A stretch of 64,000 nucleotides of DNA from Parasphingorhabdus sp. SCSIO 66989 (GTDB taxonomy: Bacteria > Pseudomonadota > Alphaproteobacteria > Sphingomonadales > Sphingomonadaceae), in contig NZ_CP136594.1 of assembly GCF_032852305.1 (NCBI RefSeq), forward strand, positions 781,501-845,500, read 5' to 3'. The notes under the pieces were generated by a model, which had not been told where the DNA came from, searched no databases, and was given only the letters and a program-made list of their open reading frames with translations. Positions 33,718 to 43,263 of the stretch are shown here, one piece after another; within the stretch, counting starts at the first letter, position 1; the number at the start of each line of letters is the position of its first letter. The translations under genes were made by a program, and so were the position numbers.

Positions 33718-36462
33718 ATGAAGAAGCCGCTTACCTTCACCGCCATGCTGCTGATGAGCTCGGCGCTTGTTACACCATCTGCCTTTGCACAAACAGCCCA
33801 GGAAAGCGCAGAGGACGCGGCCCAGGCTGCATCCGATGCTGCGCAATCTGCTGACCCTCAAGAGGAGGAGCAGGAGGAGGTTGAGGTTCTCGGCCCCGGT
33901 GCTGGCGGCGATCAGCCGATCACGGTTATCGGCCGCTTCATTCCCAATCCGATCCGTAACGAAGGCGAAGTTGTCTCGGTCCTCAGTGCCGAAGAAATCG
34001 CCCGTACTGCCGATGGCGATATTGCCGGTTCGCTGTCGCGCGTGACCGGCCTCAGCACGGTCGGCGGTCGCTTCGTCTTTGTCCGTGGTCTGGGTGACCG
34101 CTATTCCTCGGCTCTGCTCAATGGTATGCCCCTGCCATCGCCTGAGCCGCTGCGCCGTACTGTTCCGCTCGACCTGTTCCCCAGCAGCGTGATCGGGTCG
34201 GCCAAGGTAACCAAGAGTTATTCGGCCAGCTATCCCGGCGAGTTTGGTGGTGGCGTTATCAATCTGACAACCCGCTCAATTCCCGATGAACCCTTCTTCA
34301 CTATCAGCGCAGGTCTTGGCTATAATACCGAAGCCACCGGCGAAGTTGGCTATACCTTCTTTGGCAGCGACACCGATTTCCTCGGCTTTGACAATGGTGC
34401 GCGCGACCTGCCTCCGGGTCTGCAAAATGCCTTTGACAACAATATTCCAGTATTCTCTGGCCCAGGCGGTCTCACCGATAACGAGCTTCAGAATATTACC
34501 AGAGGGCTCAATGACGCTGACCTGGTTCTCACCCAGCGCAATGATGATATTCCGCCCAATGGCGACATCAGCTTCTCTGCCGGCACCAACTTTTATGTCG
34601 GTGATGCCTATGTCGGCGTGATTGCACAGGGCGGATGGCGCAATGGCTGGCGGACACGTGGTGGTCGTCAGGAGCTGGCGGGTATCCCCAATGCCGAAGG
34701 CGAACTCGGCTTGCTCAACGGCTTTGACTATCTCACCACGCAAAACCGCGTTGTATTGAATGGTCTGTTGGGCCTGGCTGCAGAAGTGGGCGAGCACAAA
34801 TTCCGCTGGACCAACTTCTATGTCCGCGACACCGCCAAAGAAGCGCGTATCCGTGAAGGCTTCCGCACTAGTATCGATACCGAAGGCCGTTTGCAGGAAG
34901 CGCGTAACACCACCTTTGAGCGGCAGCTCTTTGACACCCAGTTTATTGCCGAGTTTGATTTTGGCGATCTCGATGTCAATGTTCGCGCCAGCTACGCCAA
35001 CGCACAGCGTAACTCGCCATTTGAGTTTAATACCGGCTATGCCTTTGACCCCAATATTCTGGGTTCCGGTCAAGGTGGCTTCGTCAACAGCCTTGGCCAA
35101 ATCGCCAATGGCGAGTTTGCGACATTGGCATTCTCGGAGCTGGATGATGACAGCATCGGCGCGGGGATTGACCTCGCCTATGAAATTCCGTTTGAAATTC
35201 CGTTCACCTTCAAGGCGGGTTATGCGTTCAGTCGTAACACACGTGAATCGCTGCGTCGTGACTTTGAATTCGCACCTGCAGGAGCTGCGTTGCCGAGCCC
35301 AGTAACACAGCAGCGCCCGGACTTCCTGCTGTCAGATTTCAATGTCTCGGCATTTGATATCCAGATACAGGAGTTCTTTGGCGCTGCCGGTGCGCAATTC
35401 TATGAAGGCGAGTTGGAAGTCCATGGCCTTTATGCAGAGATTGATGCCGAACTGACCGACGGTCTGCGCGTGCAAGCGGGTGTCCGTTTTGAAGACGGTA
35501 GTCAGGAAGTTCTGCCGGAAGATATTTTTGATCTGGGCGGTATTCCGATTATCCCGACGCAGATCAATGAAAGCGATTTCTTGCCGGCTCTGACGGTAAC
35601 CTGGAACTTTGCTGAAGATATGCAATTGCGTTTCGCCAGCTCGGTCACGCTGGCGCGTCCACAGTTCCGCGAATTGGCCAACCAGCAATATCTCGATTTT
35701 GAGACTGACCGTGTGTTCTTCGGTAACGAGTTTTTGCAGAACAGCCAGTTGCTCAACCTTGAGGCACGCTATGAATGGTATACCGGTCGCGATGAACGCC
35801 TGACCGCTGCCATCTTCTATAAGGATATCACCGATCCGATCGAGCTGATCGCCTTTGCGCAAGGTGACTCTGCGCGTTTCACCACCTTCGCCAACGCGCC
35901 AAGCGCTGAGCTTTACGGTATCGAGCTGGAAGCGGTGCAGTATTTTGATCTTTACGATCTGGGTGGTTCGTTCTGGGAAGAGCGGCGCCTGTTGGTTGCG
36001 GCCAACTATACCTATACTGATTCCTCGCTGAACATTGGTGATGATGACCTGATCCTGACGCCGTTTAATCCCGGTGTTCCGTCACCGGCCGCCGGCGTGT
36101 TCGATGATGGTGACCGTCTGGTCGGCCAGTCAGAGCATCTGGTCAACCTGCAGATTGGCCTTGAGAACAACGGCGACCGCCTGTCACAGCAGACCTTCAT
36201 CCTGACGTATAACAGCGACCGCGTAACCAACCGGGGTACCCAAGGCCAGCCCGACCTGTTCGAGCGCCCCGGCCTGTTGCTCGACTTCGTCTGGCGCGAA
36301 GGGTTTGAGCTGTTTGACAAGGATCTGGAACTGCGTTTCGAGGCGCGTAACATTCTCGGTGAAGACTATATTGAGCTTCAGGAAAATGATGTCTCGCGCG
36401 TCATCACCAACAGCTATGATTATGGTACAACCTTCTCGATCACCGCGGAAGTGACGTTCTAA
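33718..36462 (+). CDS. TonB-dependent outer-membrane receptor
   Basis: 914 residues. It has a signal peptide (to SAFAQ), an acidic, Glu-rich N-terminal stretch (about 30-60), then the plug domain (PITVIGRF, RTADGDIAGSLSRVTGLSTV, GRFVFVRGLGDRYSSALLNG, PGEFGGGVINLTTRSIPDEP). A 22-strand barrel follows, ending with aromatic Phe (TFSITAEVTF), as required for barrel assembly. The GLGDRYSSALLNGMPLPSPEP motif marks the subgroup that often carries large or unusual ligands. It lies between the beta-helix lipoprotein and the T2SS operon, so a joint function at the cell surface is plausible. The ligand is unknown. Confidence 0.93.
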   Translation: MKKPLTFTAMLLMSSALVTPSAFAQTAQESAEDAAQAASDAAQSADPQEEEQEEVEVLGPGAGGDQPITVIGRFIPNPIRNEGEVVSVLSAEEIARTADGDIAGSLSRVTGLSTVGGRFVFVRGLGDRYSSALLNGMPLPSPEPLRRTVPLDLFPSSVIGSAKVTKSYSASYPGEFGGGVINLTTRSIPDEPFFTISAGLGYNTEATGEVGYTFFGSDTDFLGFDNGARDLPPGLQNAFDNNIPVFSGPGGLTDNELQNITRGLNDADLVLTQRNDDIPPNGDISFSAGTNFYVGDAYVGVIAQGGWRNGWRTRGGRQELAGIPNAEGELGLLNGFDYLTTQNRVVLNGLLGLAAEVGEHKFRWTNFYVRDTAKEARIREGFRTSIDTEGRLQEARNTTFERQLFDTQFIAEFDFGDLDVNVRASYANAQRNSPFEFNTGYAFDPNILGSGQGGFVNSLGQIANGEFATLAFSELDDDSIGAGIDLAYEIPFEIPFTFKAGYAFSRNTRESLRRDFEFAPAGAALPSPVTQQRPDFLLSDFNVSAFDIQIQEFFGAAGAQFYEGELEVHGLYAEIDAELTDGLRVQAGVRFEDGSQEVLPEDIFDLGGIPIIPTQINESDFLPALTVTWNFAEDMQLRFASSVTLARPQFRELANQQYLDFETDRVFFGNEFLQNSQLLNLEARYEWYTGRDERLTAAIFYKDITDPIELIAFAQGDSARFTTFANAPSAELYGIELEAVQYFDLYDLGGSFWEERRLLVAANYTYTDSSLNIGDDDLILTPFNPGVPSPAAGVFDDGDRLVGQSEHLVNLQIGLENNGDRLSQQTFILTYNSDRVTNRGTQGQPDLFERPGLLLDFVWREGFELFDKDLELRFEARNILGEDYIELQENDVSRVITNSYDYGTTFSITAEVTF

Positions 36463-36482
36463 GCACGCCCGGGAAATGATGC

Positions 36483-36514
36483 AAAAAGGGCGGGCCGTTG
36501 TGCCTGCCCTTTTT
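36483..36514 (+). terminator. Intrinsic terminator after the TonB-receptor gene
   Basis: A 13-bp stem (AAAAAGGGCGGGC with GCCTGCCCTTTTT, one G-U pair) with a 6-base loop and ending in a T-run. It lies 20 bases after the TBDR stop and separates it from the gsp operon. Confidence 0.85.
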
Positions 36515-36671
36515 GTTTCGGTGCACGCCTCTACCGGTGAAAAGATTTTACTCTCTTCTTGCTACCCAATTGTCGCTGTTGCTGAAATAGAACGTAATAA
36601 AAACGAAATATAAGAGTCACTTTGCTGTAAGCGGGGCCGAATAGCGCCTTTTGCAACCGGGAGGCCGATTC

Positions 36672-37553
36672 ATGGATGGGCGCAATACTGCTCTTTTGCG
36701 ACGTGTCGCTCCCCTATGGGAGAATTGGCGACAGCATAGCCTGTTCTGGCCCCTAGCGATCATTCTCGGCCTGCTCTTGCTGGTTCAATTGGTTCGTTTG
36801 ATCCTGCTCTTGATCACACCGGTATCCCCGCTCGGCGACTGGCAGCCTAATCAGGCAAAGCCCATGCCTATGGCTGCGCGTTCTGCCATTCTCACCAGTT
36901 ACAACCCTTTTGACGGCAGCAGCGCCGCCGGTAGCAGTGACAATCGCACCGAAGCGGTGACCGCGCTTGATCTGCAGCTTTATGGCATCCGCATCAACAA
37001 TGCTTCAGGCGGCGGTTCGGCGATTATTGCTGGATCGGACGGGGTGCAGGAAAGCTATGCCATAGGCGATGAGATTATGTCGGGCGTATCATTGGCGGCG
37101 GTGGAGTTTGATCATGTCGTGCTCGACCGCAATGGCAAACGCGAATCGCTTTTTATCGACCAGTCGGGCGACACCAAACCAGTTTCGCCTCCAATGGCGA
37201 TAACCGAGACCTCGGCGGGCAAGGTCATCTCGCGGCCTGCCGAAGGGGACAGCAACGCCGCGCCAGCGCAGGCACGGGCTGCCGCACTCAATGCCGGAAT
37301 TGGTTTCACGCCGCGTTCTGAGGATGGCAAAGTCACCGGCATCGCGGTTGCCTCTCAAGGCGACGGCACCGCCTTCAAGCAATTTGGTTTCCAACCAGGC
37401 GATGTCATTGTCGAATATGATGGCCGCCCGGTGCGAAGCGCCGATGATGTAACCGCGATGATCGCCAAGAGCCGCCCCGGTGGCCGCTTCTCGGTGATGG
37501 TTGAGCGTGGCGGACAAATCCTTCCCATAGCCATAATAGTACCGGAACAGTGA
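36672..37553 (+). CDS. gspC: Type II secretion system protein GspC
   Basis: Inner-membrane clamp that links the secretin to the inner platform. It has 293 residues: a short cytoplasmic tail, one transmembrane segment (about 25-48), the periplasmic HR domain (LYGIRINNASGGGSAIIAG, SYAIGDEIMSGVSL), and a C-terminal PDZ domain (about 205-290, FGFQPGDVIVEYDGRPV). GGGAGG lies 7 bases before the ATG at 36672; an upstream TTG was rejected. It is the first gene of the gsp operon. Its TGA overlaps the GTG start of gspD. Confidence 0.92.
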   Translation: MDGRNTALLRRVAPLWENWRQHSLFWPLAIILGLLLLVQLVRLILLLITPVSPLGDWQPNQAKPMPMAARSAILTSYNPFDGSSAAGSSDNRTEAVTALDLQLYGIRINNASGGGSAIIAGSDGVQESYAIGDEIMSGVSLAAVEFDHVVLDRNGKRESLFIDQSGDTKPVSPPMAITETSAGKVISRPAEGDSNAAPAQARAAALNAGIGFTPRSEDGKVTGIAVASQGDGTAFKQFGFQPGDVIVEYDGRPVRSADDVTAMIAKSRPGGRFSVMVERGGQILPIAIIVPEQ

Positions 37554-39778
37554 TCTCAAGAATTGCCCTTTTGGCCGCCAGCGCGGCCCTGTGTTTCAGC
37601 GCCCCTGCGCCCGTCTATGCGCAGCATGTGCTTAATGTCCGCGATGCCGATGTGCGCGCTTTTATCGCCGATGCCGCCGAAGTCACGGGCAGGACATTTG
37701 TTGTCGATTCCCGGGTTCAGGGCACGGTCTCCGTGGTTACAGACCGGCCTTTGTCACGCTCGGAATATTTTGAGATATTCCTGTCAACGCTGCGCGCTAA
37801 CGGGCTGGTCGCGGTGCCTACCAGTGGCGGCGCCTATCGCATTCAGCCTGCCGATAGCGCCGCGAGCCAGCCGGGCCGCGTCGGCAGCGAGAATGCTGCG
37901 CGCAACCAGTTCGTTACAGAGGTTTTCCGGCTGAAATCGATTGATGCAACATCGGCGGTAGAGACGCTGAAGCCGCTGGTTAGCCGTGAAGGCTCTGTTA
38001 CCGCCAATATCGCCGCCAACAGTCTGGTGGTTGCAGATTTTGCCGATAATGTCCGACGTATCCGTGCACTGATTGCCCGGATCGATAAGGACAATGCGAC
38101 AACCCAGCTGATCAGTCTGGAAAATGCCGGTGCACGTGAAATTGCGCTGGCGCTGCAACAACTGGTCCCGGCCAGACAGGGCCAGGCACCTGCTGTCTCG
38201 GTAGTGCCGGTCGATAGCAGCAACTCCATCGCCATGCGCGGCGACCCGGCGACTCTGGGTCGGTTGACCGCGATTGCCAATGAGCTGGATGCCAAGGCCG
38301 CCAATGGCTCGGAAATCCGGGTAATCTGGCTTGACTATGCCGATGCCGAAACACTGGTGCCGGTGCTGGAGCGATTGGTCGGGCAACAGCCCAGCCTGGC
38401 CGCAGGCGATGATGGTCCGGTTGGCGCCGCTCCGGTCGCTGCTGCAGCAGGTCAGGCCGGTGACAATCGTGCGATCACCGGAACCCCGGGCCGCGGCCCC
38501 TCGATCATCACCCGCTATCCCGGCACCAATGCGATCATCATTTCCGCTCCGGTCGATGTGCAGCGCAATCTCGCCGCGCTGGTGCGCCAGCTGGATATCC
38601 GTCAAGAACAGGTTCTGGTCGAAGCGATCATTGTCGAAGTCTCGGAAAATGTCGCGCGTGAGCTGGGTGTACAGTTCCTCGTAGGCGGCGAGGATGTGCC
38701 GTTTCTCGCCACGCCATTCTCCAATGTGTCGCCCAATATCGTCGATCTGGCCGGTGGCTTGCTGGCGGATGAATTTGACGAGACGACCACGGTTATCAAT
38801 GGCGATGTCGTCACCACTACCACCAACAGCCAGGCCAGCGACATCTTGCGCGCCAATGCGGTCAATTCGGTATTGGGTGCGCGGGGCGGTTTTGCCGGCT
38901 TTGCTGCCGATCTTGGCAGTGGTTCGATTCTCGGCCTGTTGATCAACGCGGTGCAGGAAGACACCGACTCCAACATCCTTTCGACGCCGCATATCGCGCT
39001 CGACAATAATGTTGAGGGCAGCGTGCTCTTCGGTCAGGAAATTCCGATCAGCACCGGCGAAGCGCTGTCGAACAATTTCGACAATGCCTTCCGTACCATT
39101 CAGCGTGAAAATGTCGGCATCGAACTGATCGTCACGCCGCAGATTACTGCCGGTAATGAAGTGCGGTTGCAGATCAAACAGGAGGTCAGCTCGATCTCCG
39201 GCCCGGTCAGCGATGATTTTCAGGAGCTGATCATCAACAAGCGCGAGATTTCCACGACGCTGACTGTGGGCGACCGCGAGATTGTCGCCCTGGGCGGTCT
39301 GCTCGATGACAATGAGCGCAAGACGCTGCAGCGCATCCCCATCCTCAGCGATATTCCGCTGATCGGCGAGCTGTTCAAATCGCGCGCCCGTTCGCGGGTG
39401 AAGACCAATTTGCTGGTGTTTATCCGCCCGACCATTTTGCGCACCACCGATGATGCACGGCGGATCGCGGCCCGCCGCTATGGTTATGTTCGGGAACAAC
39501 AGTTGCGGCGCAATCCTGAAGTTGAACCATCAATAGATTCGCTGATCCGCGATTATCTTGGCACCACGCCGCCGCGTGTTGGCGTCAAGCCGGGTGATCT
39601 GGTGATCCAGCCGACAGGTATTGCGCCGGCGACACCGGTCGACACCACGCCACTGCCGGAAAGCGAACCGGGTCGTAACGAAAATCTGCCGCCGGTGAGC
39701 GGCACCAATAGTGAAGGGGTGAACCAGACAGGCGCGACGAGCAGCGCCGGAAGCGAGAAGGCCGATGCAGATACGTAA
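37550..39778 (+). CDS. gspD: Type II secretion secretin GspD
   Basis: Outer-membrane secretin, 742 residues. A signal peptide (to VYA) is followed by N0-N3 modules (NVRDADVRAFIADAAEVTG; SLVVADFADNVRRIRALIARID; NEL and IIVEVSENVARELGVQ), then the secretin domain with the VGVRL-type NVGIELIVTPQI and LVGGLLDDNERKTLQRIPIL motifs. The C-terminal tail after about 660 is Pro/Thr/Ser-rich. It starts at a GTG overlapping the gspC stop. The insert after residue 280 (AAAAGQAGDNRAITGTPGRG) is low-complexity. Its end overlaps gspE by 14 bases. Confidence 0.95.
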   Translation: MISRIALLAASAALCFSAPAPVYAQHVLNVRDADVRAFIADAAEVTGRTFVVDSRVQGTVSVVTDRPLSRSEYFEIFLSTLRANGLVAVPTSGGAYRIQPADSAASQPGRVGSENAARNQFVTEVFRLKSIDATSAVETLKPLVSREGSVTANIAANSLVVADFADNVRRIRALIARIDKDNATTQLISLENAGAREIALALQQLVPARQGQAPAVSVVPVDSSNSIAMRGDPATLGRLTAIANELDAKAANGSEIRVIWLDYADAETLVPVLERLVGQQPSLAAGDDGPVGAAPVAAAAGQAGDNRAITGTPGRGPSIITRYPGTNAIIISAPVDVQRNLAALVRQLDIRQEQVLVEAIIVEVSENVARELGVQFLVGGEDVPFLATPFSNVSPNIVDLAGGLLADEFDETTTVINGDVVTTTTNSQASDILRANAVNSVLGARGGFAGFAADLGSGSILGLLINAVQEDTDSNILSTPHIALDNNVEGSVLFGQEIPISTGEALSNNFDNAFRTIQRENVGIELIVTPQITAGNEVRLQIKQEVSSISGPVSDDFQELIINKREISTTLTVGDREIVALGGLLDDNERKTLQRIPILSDIPLIGELFKSRARSRVKTNLLVFIRPTILRTTDDARRIAARRYGYVREQQLRRNPEVEPSIDSLIRDYLGTTPPRVGVKPGDLVIQPTGIAPATPVDTTPLPESEPGRNENLPPVSGTNSEGVNQTGATSSAGSEKADADT

Positions 39779-41336
39779 AGGTGAAGACACAGAGAGCAAT
39801 GCCAATGCGGCGCTGGTGCTGGACGCGCCTGAGCCTCTGGAGGACGCCAGTTCGGGTAATCCGGTAATCGATATTCCCTATGCTTTCGCCAAGAAACACG
39901 GGATTGTGATTGTCGGTGAAGAGGAAGGCCGCATCCAGATTGCGTTGCGCGAAAATGCCGATCCGCTGGTGCTGATCGAGGTTCGTCGCTATCTCGCCCG
40001 GCCTTTCGATGTCGAATTTGCACCCAAGGCCGATTTCGACCGGCATCTATCCGACCGCTATGCCATGGATGGCGATGCCGCCGCCATGGCGCAGTCGATT
40101 GGTGCATCGGGGGAAAGCCTTGATGATCTGGCCGATACGCTTCCAACCGCGGAAGACCTGCTCGACAGCTCTGACGATGCGCCCGCCATTCGCCTGATCA
40201 ACGGCATTATCGCCGACGCGGCGCGGCAGGGTGTCTCGGATATCCATGTCGAGCCTTATGAAACCGGCCTTGTCATCCGTATGCGCGTCGATGGCGTATT
40301 GACCGAAAAGCTACGTATGCCGCCGCATGTCGCGCCGGTGATTGTCAGTCGTATCAAGGTGATGGCGCGGCTTGATATTGCCGAACGGCGCATTCCGCAG
40401 GATGGCCGTATCGGTCTCACCATTGGCGGCAAGCTGATCGATGTCCGTGTTTCGACGCTGCCCAGCCGTGTCGGTGAGCGGGTGGTGATGCGTCTGCTCG
40501 ACAAGGAAAACGCCAATATCAGCCTCGATCTGCTGGGCATGAGTCCGCGCGTGCACGAGATCATGACCGAGGCGCTGACCGAACCCAACGGCATTATCCT
40601 TGTGACCGGCCCCACCGGTTCGGGTAAAACCACCACACTTTATGCTTGTCTGAAACAGCTTAATGACGGCTCGCGCAATATGCTGACCGTTGAGGATCCG
40701 GTGGAATATGCGGTCGATGGTGTCGGCCAAACACAGGTCAATTCCAAGGTCGGTCTGACCTTCGCCGCTGGCCTGCGCGCCATATTGCGGCAGGACCCCG
40801 ATGTGGTGATGATCGGCGAGATTCGTGACCGCGAAACCGCTGATATCGCGGTGCAGGCTTCGCTGACCGGGCATCTGGTGATGTCCACTGTGCACACCAA
40901 TGACGCGATCGGTGCGATCACTCGGCTTCGCGATATGAAGATTGAGCCGTTTCTGCTCGCCTCAACCCTGCGCGCCGTGATTGCACAGCGACTGGTGCGC
41001 CGTCTCTGCCCACATTGCCGCGAGCCGGTGCAGTCCGATGGCAGCACCGCATCACTGCTCGGCTTTGATCAAGGTACGGTGGTATTCCGTCCCAAAGGCT
41101 GCCCCGAATGCAACCACACCGGCTATCAGGGGCGGATCGGCGTGTTCGAGGCGGTCAAGATTGACGACACCATCCGCAAGCTGATCAATAGCGGCGGCGA
41201 TGAGACGCTGATCGCACGCCATGCCTTCCTCAATACGCCGAACCTCGGATCGGCGGCGCGGGCGCTGGTGCGCAGCGGCGAGACCACCGCTGAAGAAGCC
41301 ATCCGCATTTCGCGCCGGGAAGGCGAAGATGGCTAA
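39765..41336 (+). CDS. gspE: Type II secretion ATPase GspE
   Basis: Cytoplasmic motor ATPase, 523 residues. An N-terminal GspE-N domain (about 20-130) is followed by the catalytic core: Walker A GPTGSGKTTT, the Asp box DPDVVMIGEIRD, Walker B-like TGHLVMSTVHTNDA. The zinc tetracysteine is CPHC and CPEC (RRLCPHCREPV and KGCPECNHTGYQGR). It overlaps both gspD (14 bases) and gspF (8 bases), a tightly coupled operon. Confidence 0.96.
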   Translation: MQIRKGEDTESNANAALVLDAPEPLEDASSGNPVIDIPYAFAKKHGIVIVGEEEGRIQIALRENADPLVLIEVRRYLARPFDVEFAPKADFDRHLSDRYAMDGDAAAMAQSIGASGESLDDLADTLPTAEDLLDSSDDAPAIRLINGIIADAARQGVSDIHVEPYETGLVIRMRVDGVLTEKLRMPPHVAPVIVSRIKVMARLDIAERRIPQDGRIGLTIGGKLIDVRVSTLPSRVGERVVMRLLDKENANISLDLLGMSPRVHEIMTEALTEPNGIILVTGPTGSGKTTTLYACLKQLNDGSRNMLTVEDPVEYAVDGVGQTQVNSKVGLTFAAGLRAILRQDPDVVMIGEIRDRETADIAVQASLTGHLVMSTVHTNDAIGAITRLRDMKIEPFLLASTLRAVIAQRLVRRLCPHCREPVQSDGSTASLLGFDQGTVVFRPKGCPECNHTGYQGRIGVFEAVKIDDTIRKLINSGGDETLIARHAFLNTPNLGSAARALVRSGETTAEEAIRISRREGEDG

Positions 41337-42555
41337 GTTCGCTTACGCCGCTGTCGATCCCGATGGCCGCGACAAAAAGGGCATATTGAAAGCCAGCGAT
41401 ATCGCCGAAGCGCGCGAGGCGCTGAAGGCGCGGGGGCTGTTGGTGACGCAGCTTGACGAGCAGGCAGCGGCGAAACCGAAGGAAAGCGCGGGCGGGCTGA
41501 GCCTGTCGCGCAAGCCGAAGCTCAAATCCAAGCAGCTGATGCTGTTCACCCGCCAGCTTTCTTCGCTGATGCAGGTCAGCCCATTGGAGGAAAGCCTAGC
41601 CACCATCAGCCGCCAGAGCGAGCGCGCCGAGGTGCGCACCGTGCTCGGCCATGTGCATGATGGCGTCGTCGAGGGGCAGACGCTGGCCGATGCCATGCGG
41701 CGTGAACCCAAAAGTTTCCCTCCCGTGTATCGCGCGATGATTTCTGCGGGAGAAAGCTCGGGCAGCCTTCCCGGTATTACTGAGCGTCTGTCTGACCTGC
41801 TGGAAAAACAGGCTGCCATTCGCGGCAAGATCATTTCCGCGCTGGCCTATCCCGCAGCGTTGGCAGTGGTGGCGATTGCAGTTGTCATTGGCCTGATGGT
41901 CTCGGTAGTGCCGCGCATCGTCGAACAGTTTCAGAGCGCCGGCGATGACCGGCTGCCGACCATCACCAAGATCGTGATCGCCATCTCCAACTTCCTTGCC
42001 AATTGGTGGTGGCTGCTTTTGGCGCTGATCGTGCTTGCTGGCCTGGCCTTATTTCAGGCGCTCAAAAATGAAGAGTTCCGCTATCGCTTTGATGGCATGT
42101 TGCTGAAGCTGCCCTTTATCGGCCGCCTGATCCGCGATGTGCATGCGGCACGGCTGGCGCGGACATTGGCGACCATGGTGGCGAGCCGGCTGCCGCTGCT
42201 TGATGGCCTGCAGCTCACCAGCCGCACTATCCGCAATACCGTGTTGCGCCGCTCGCTGGACGAGATTGTTGAACGGATCAGGGGCGGCGGCAGTCTGTCG
42301 GGCGCGCTGCGCCATGCCGGATATTTCCCGCCGCTGCTTGTCTATCTCACCGCCAGCGGCGAGGCATCGGGCCAGCTCGACCTGATGCTGGAGCGCGCGG
42401 CCGACTATCTTGAGCGTGAATTTGAAAACTTTACCAGCACCGTCCTGTCCTTGCTCGAACCGGCGATTATCGTGATAATGGGCGGACTGGTGGCGATAAT
42501 CATTTTGTCGATTCTGCTGCCAATATTGCAGCTGCAGGATCTGGCGGGAATTTAG
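41329..42555 (+). CDS. gspF: Type II secretion inner-membrane platform protein GspF
   Basis: 408 residues from the ATG at 41329 (MAKFAYAAVDPDGRDKKG), the usual GspF start; a longer frame reaching back into gspE was rejected. It has two T2SSF domains (about 75-195 and 278-400), each with a helical cytoplasmic part (LMLFTRQLSSLMQVSPLEES, ARLARTLATMVASRLPLLDG) and membrane helices (LAVVAIAVVIGLMVSVVP, IIVIMGGLVAIIILSILLPI). It interacts with GspE and GspL. 14 bases after its stop is an ATG (42570) with a good ribosome site that reads into the repeat before gspG. Confidence 0.95.
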   Translation: MAKFAYAAVDPDGRDKKGILKASDIAEAREALKARGLLVTQLDEQAAAKPKESAGGLSLSRKPKLKSKQLMLFTRQLSSLMQVSPLEESLATISRQSERAEVRTVLGHVHDGVVEGQTLADAMRREPKSFPPVYRAMISAGESSGSLPGITERLSDLLEKQAAIRGKIISALAYPAALAVVAIAVVIGLMVSVVPRIVEQFQSAGDDRLPTITKIVIAISNFLANWWWLLLALIVLAGLALFQALKNEEFRYRFDGMLLKLPFIGRLIRDVHAARLARTLATMVASRLPLLDGLQLTSRTIRNTVLRRSLDEIVERIRGGGSLSGALRHAGYFPPLLVYLTASGEASGQLDLMLERAADYLEREFENFTSTVLSLLEPAIIVIMGGLVAIIILSILLPILQLQDLAGI

Positions 42556-42609
42556 CGAGGAACAGGAACATGGCACAGACAGTCATTGATAATTCGGCGG
42601 TTGAAATCT

Positions 42610-42683
42610 CCGTTCGTGTCGAGCGCAGTCGAGACACAGCTTTCCATTCTCCAGAGCCTCTCGACTTCGCTCGAGGCGAACGG
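42610..42683. repeat. Palindromic repeat family A, copy 2, at the start of gspG
   Basis: A 74-bp element with arms CCGTTCGTGTCGAGCGCAGT... and ...CTCGAGGCGAACGG, the inverted counterpart of the copy at 8506-8573 (28 bases identical in one arm, 21 of 22 in the other). It is open in the frame of gspG and lies between a well-placed ATG (42570, preceded by GAGGAACAGG) and the GTG at 42696. If translation begins at 42570 the repeat is translated as part of an elongated prepilin leader. Confidence 0.88.
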
Positions 42684-42695
42684 GAAGCAGGGACT

Positions 42696-43127
42696 GTGCA
42701 AAAGAAAAAGCGCAATGGCTTTTCACTGGTCGAGCTGATGGTGGTGATCTTCATCCTCGGCCTGTTGGCCACCATTGTGGCGATCAACGTTCTGCCGGCA
42801 CAGGACACCGCATCGGTAACCTCGGCGCGGGCGAATATCAAACAGCTTGAACAGGCGATTGAGCTCTACCGGCTCGACACCAATCGCTATCCCGGAACCA
42901 ATGAAGGGCTGGCCGCACTGAAAACGCCGCCTGCCTCGCTCGGCGCGAATACGCGTTTTCCTCCGGGCGGCTATTTCCGTGGCGATTTGCCCAATGATCC
43001 CTGGGGCAACCCCTATCAATATGTCACTCCCGGCCCCAATGGCCTGCCCTATGCGGTCTATTCGCTCGGTGCCGACGGTGCGCCCGGCGGAACCGAGTTG
43101 AACGCGGATATCTATGCCAACGAATAA
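42696..43127 (+). CDS. gspG: Major pseudopilin GspG
   Basis: Forms the main fibre of the type II pseudopilus. From the GTG at 42696 it has 143 residues, the family's usual length, with a short basic leader and the prepilin cleavage site KKKRNG|FSLVELMVVIFILG (Glu5 conserved). NPYQYVTPGPNGLPYAVYSL is the GspG calcium-loop region. An in-frame ATG at 42570 with a stronger ribosome site would add 42 residues encoded mostly by a palindromic repeat; which start is used is undecided. It is followed by another repeat and gspH. Confidence 0.93.
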   Translation: MQKKKRNGFSLVELMVVIFILGLLATIVAINVLPAQDTASVTSARANIKQLEQAIELYRLDTNRYPGTNEGLAALKTPPASLGANTRFPPGGYFRGDLPNDPWGNPYQYVTPGPNGLPYAVYSLGADGAPGGTELNADIYANE

Positions 43128-43154
43128 ATCCGCCCTTTCTCCAAGTTTGAAGCA

Positions 43155-43240
43155 CGTCATTGCGAGCGAAGCGAAGCAATCCAGAGCCACAGGCGCTTTA
43201 TGCTCTGGATTGCCGCGTCGCTTCGCTCCTCGCAATGACG
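43155..43240. repeat. Palindromic repeat family B, copy 1, between gspG and gspH
   Basis: An 86-bp element beginning CGTCATTGCGAGCGAAGCGA and ending with the complementary sequence ...GCTCCTCGCAATGACG. The right arm matches the left arm of the copy at 52034-52117 as a reverse complement over 38 bases. It is open in the frame of gspH from an ATG at 43114, so a read-through leader of 50 residues would be possible. Confidence 0.88.
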
Positions 43241-43263
43241 TCTCAAGCAAAAAAGAGCATCAC

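Noticed and set aside
37784-39499. A 571-codon open frame on the minus strand across gspD
   Set aside because: Same reason: shadow of a well-supported gene, Asp/Gln/His-rich composition with no recognisable motif.
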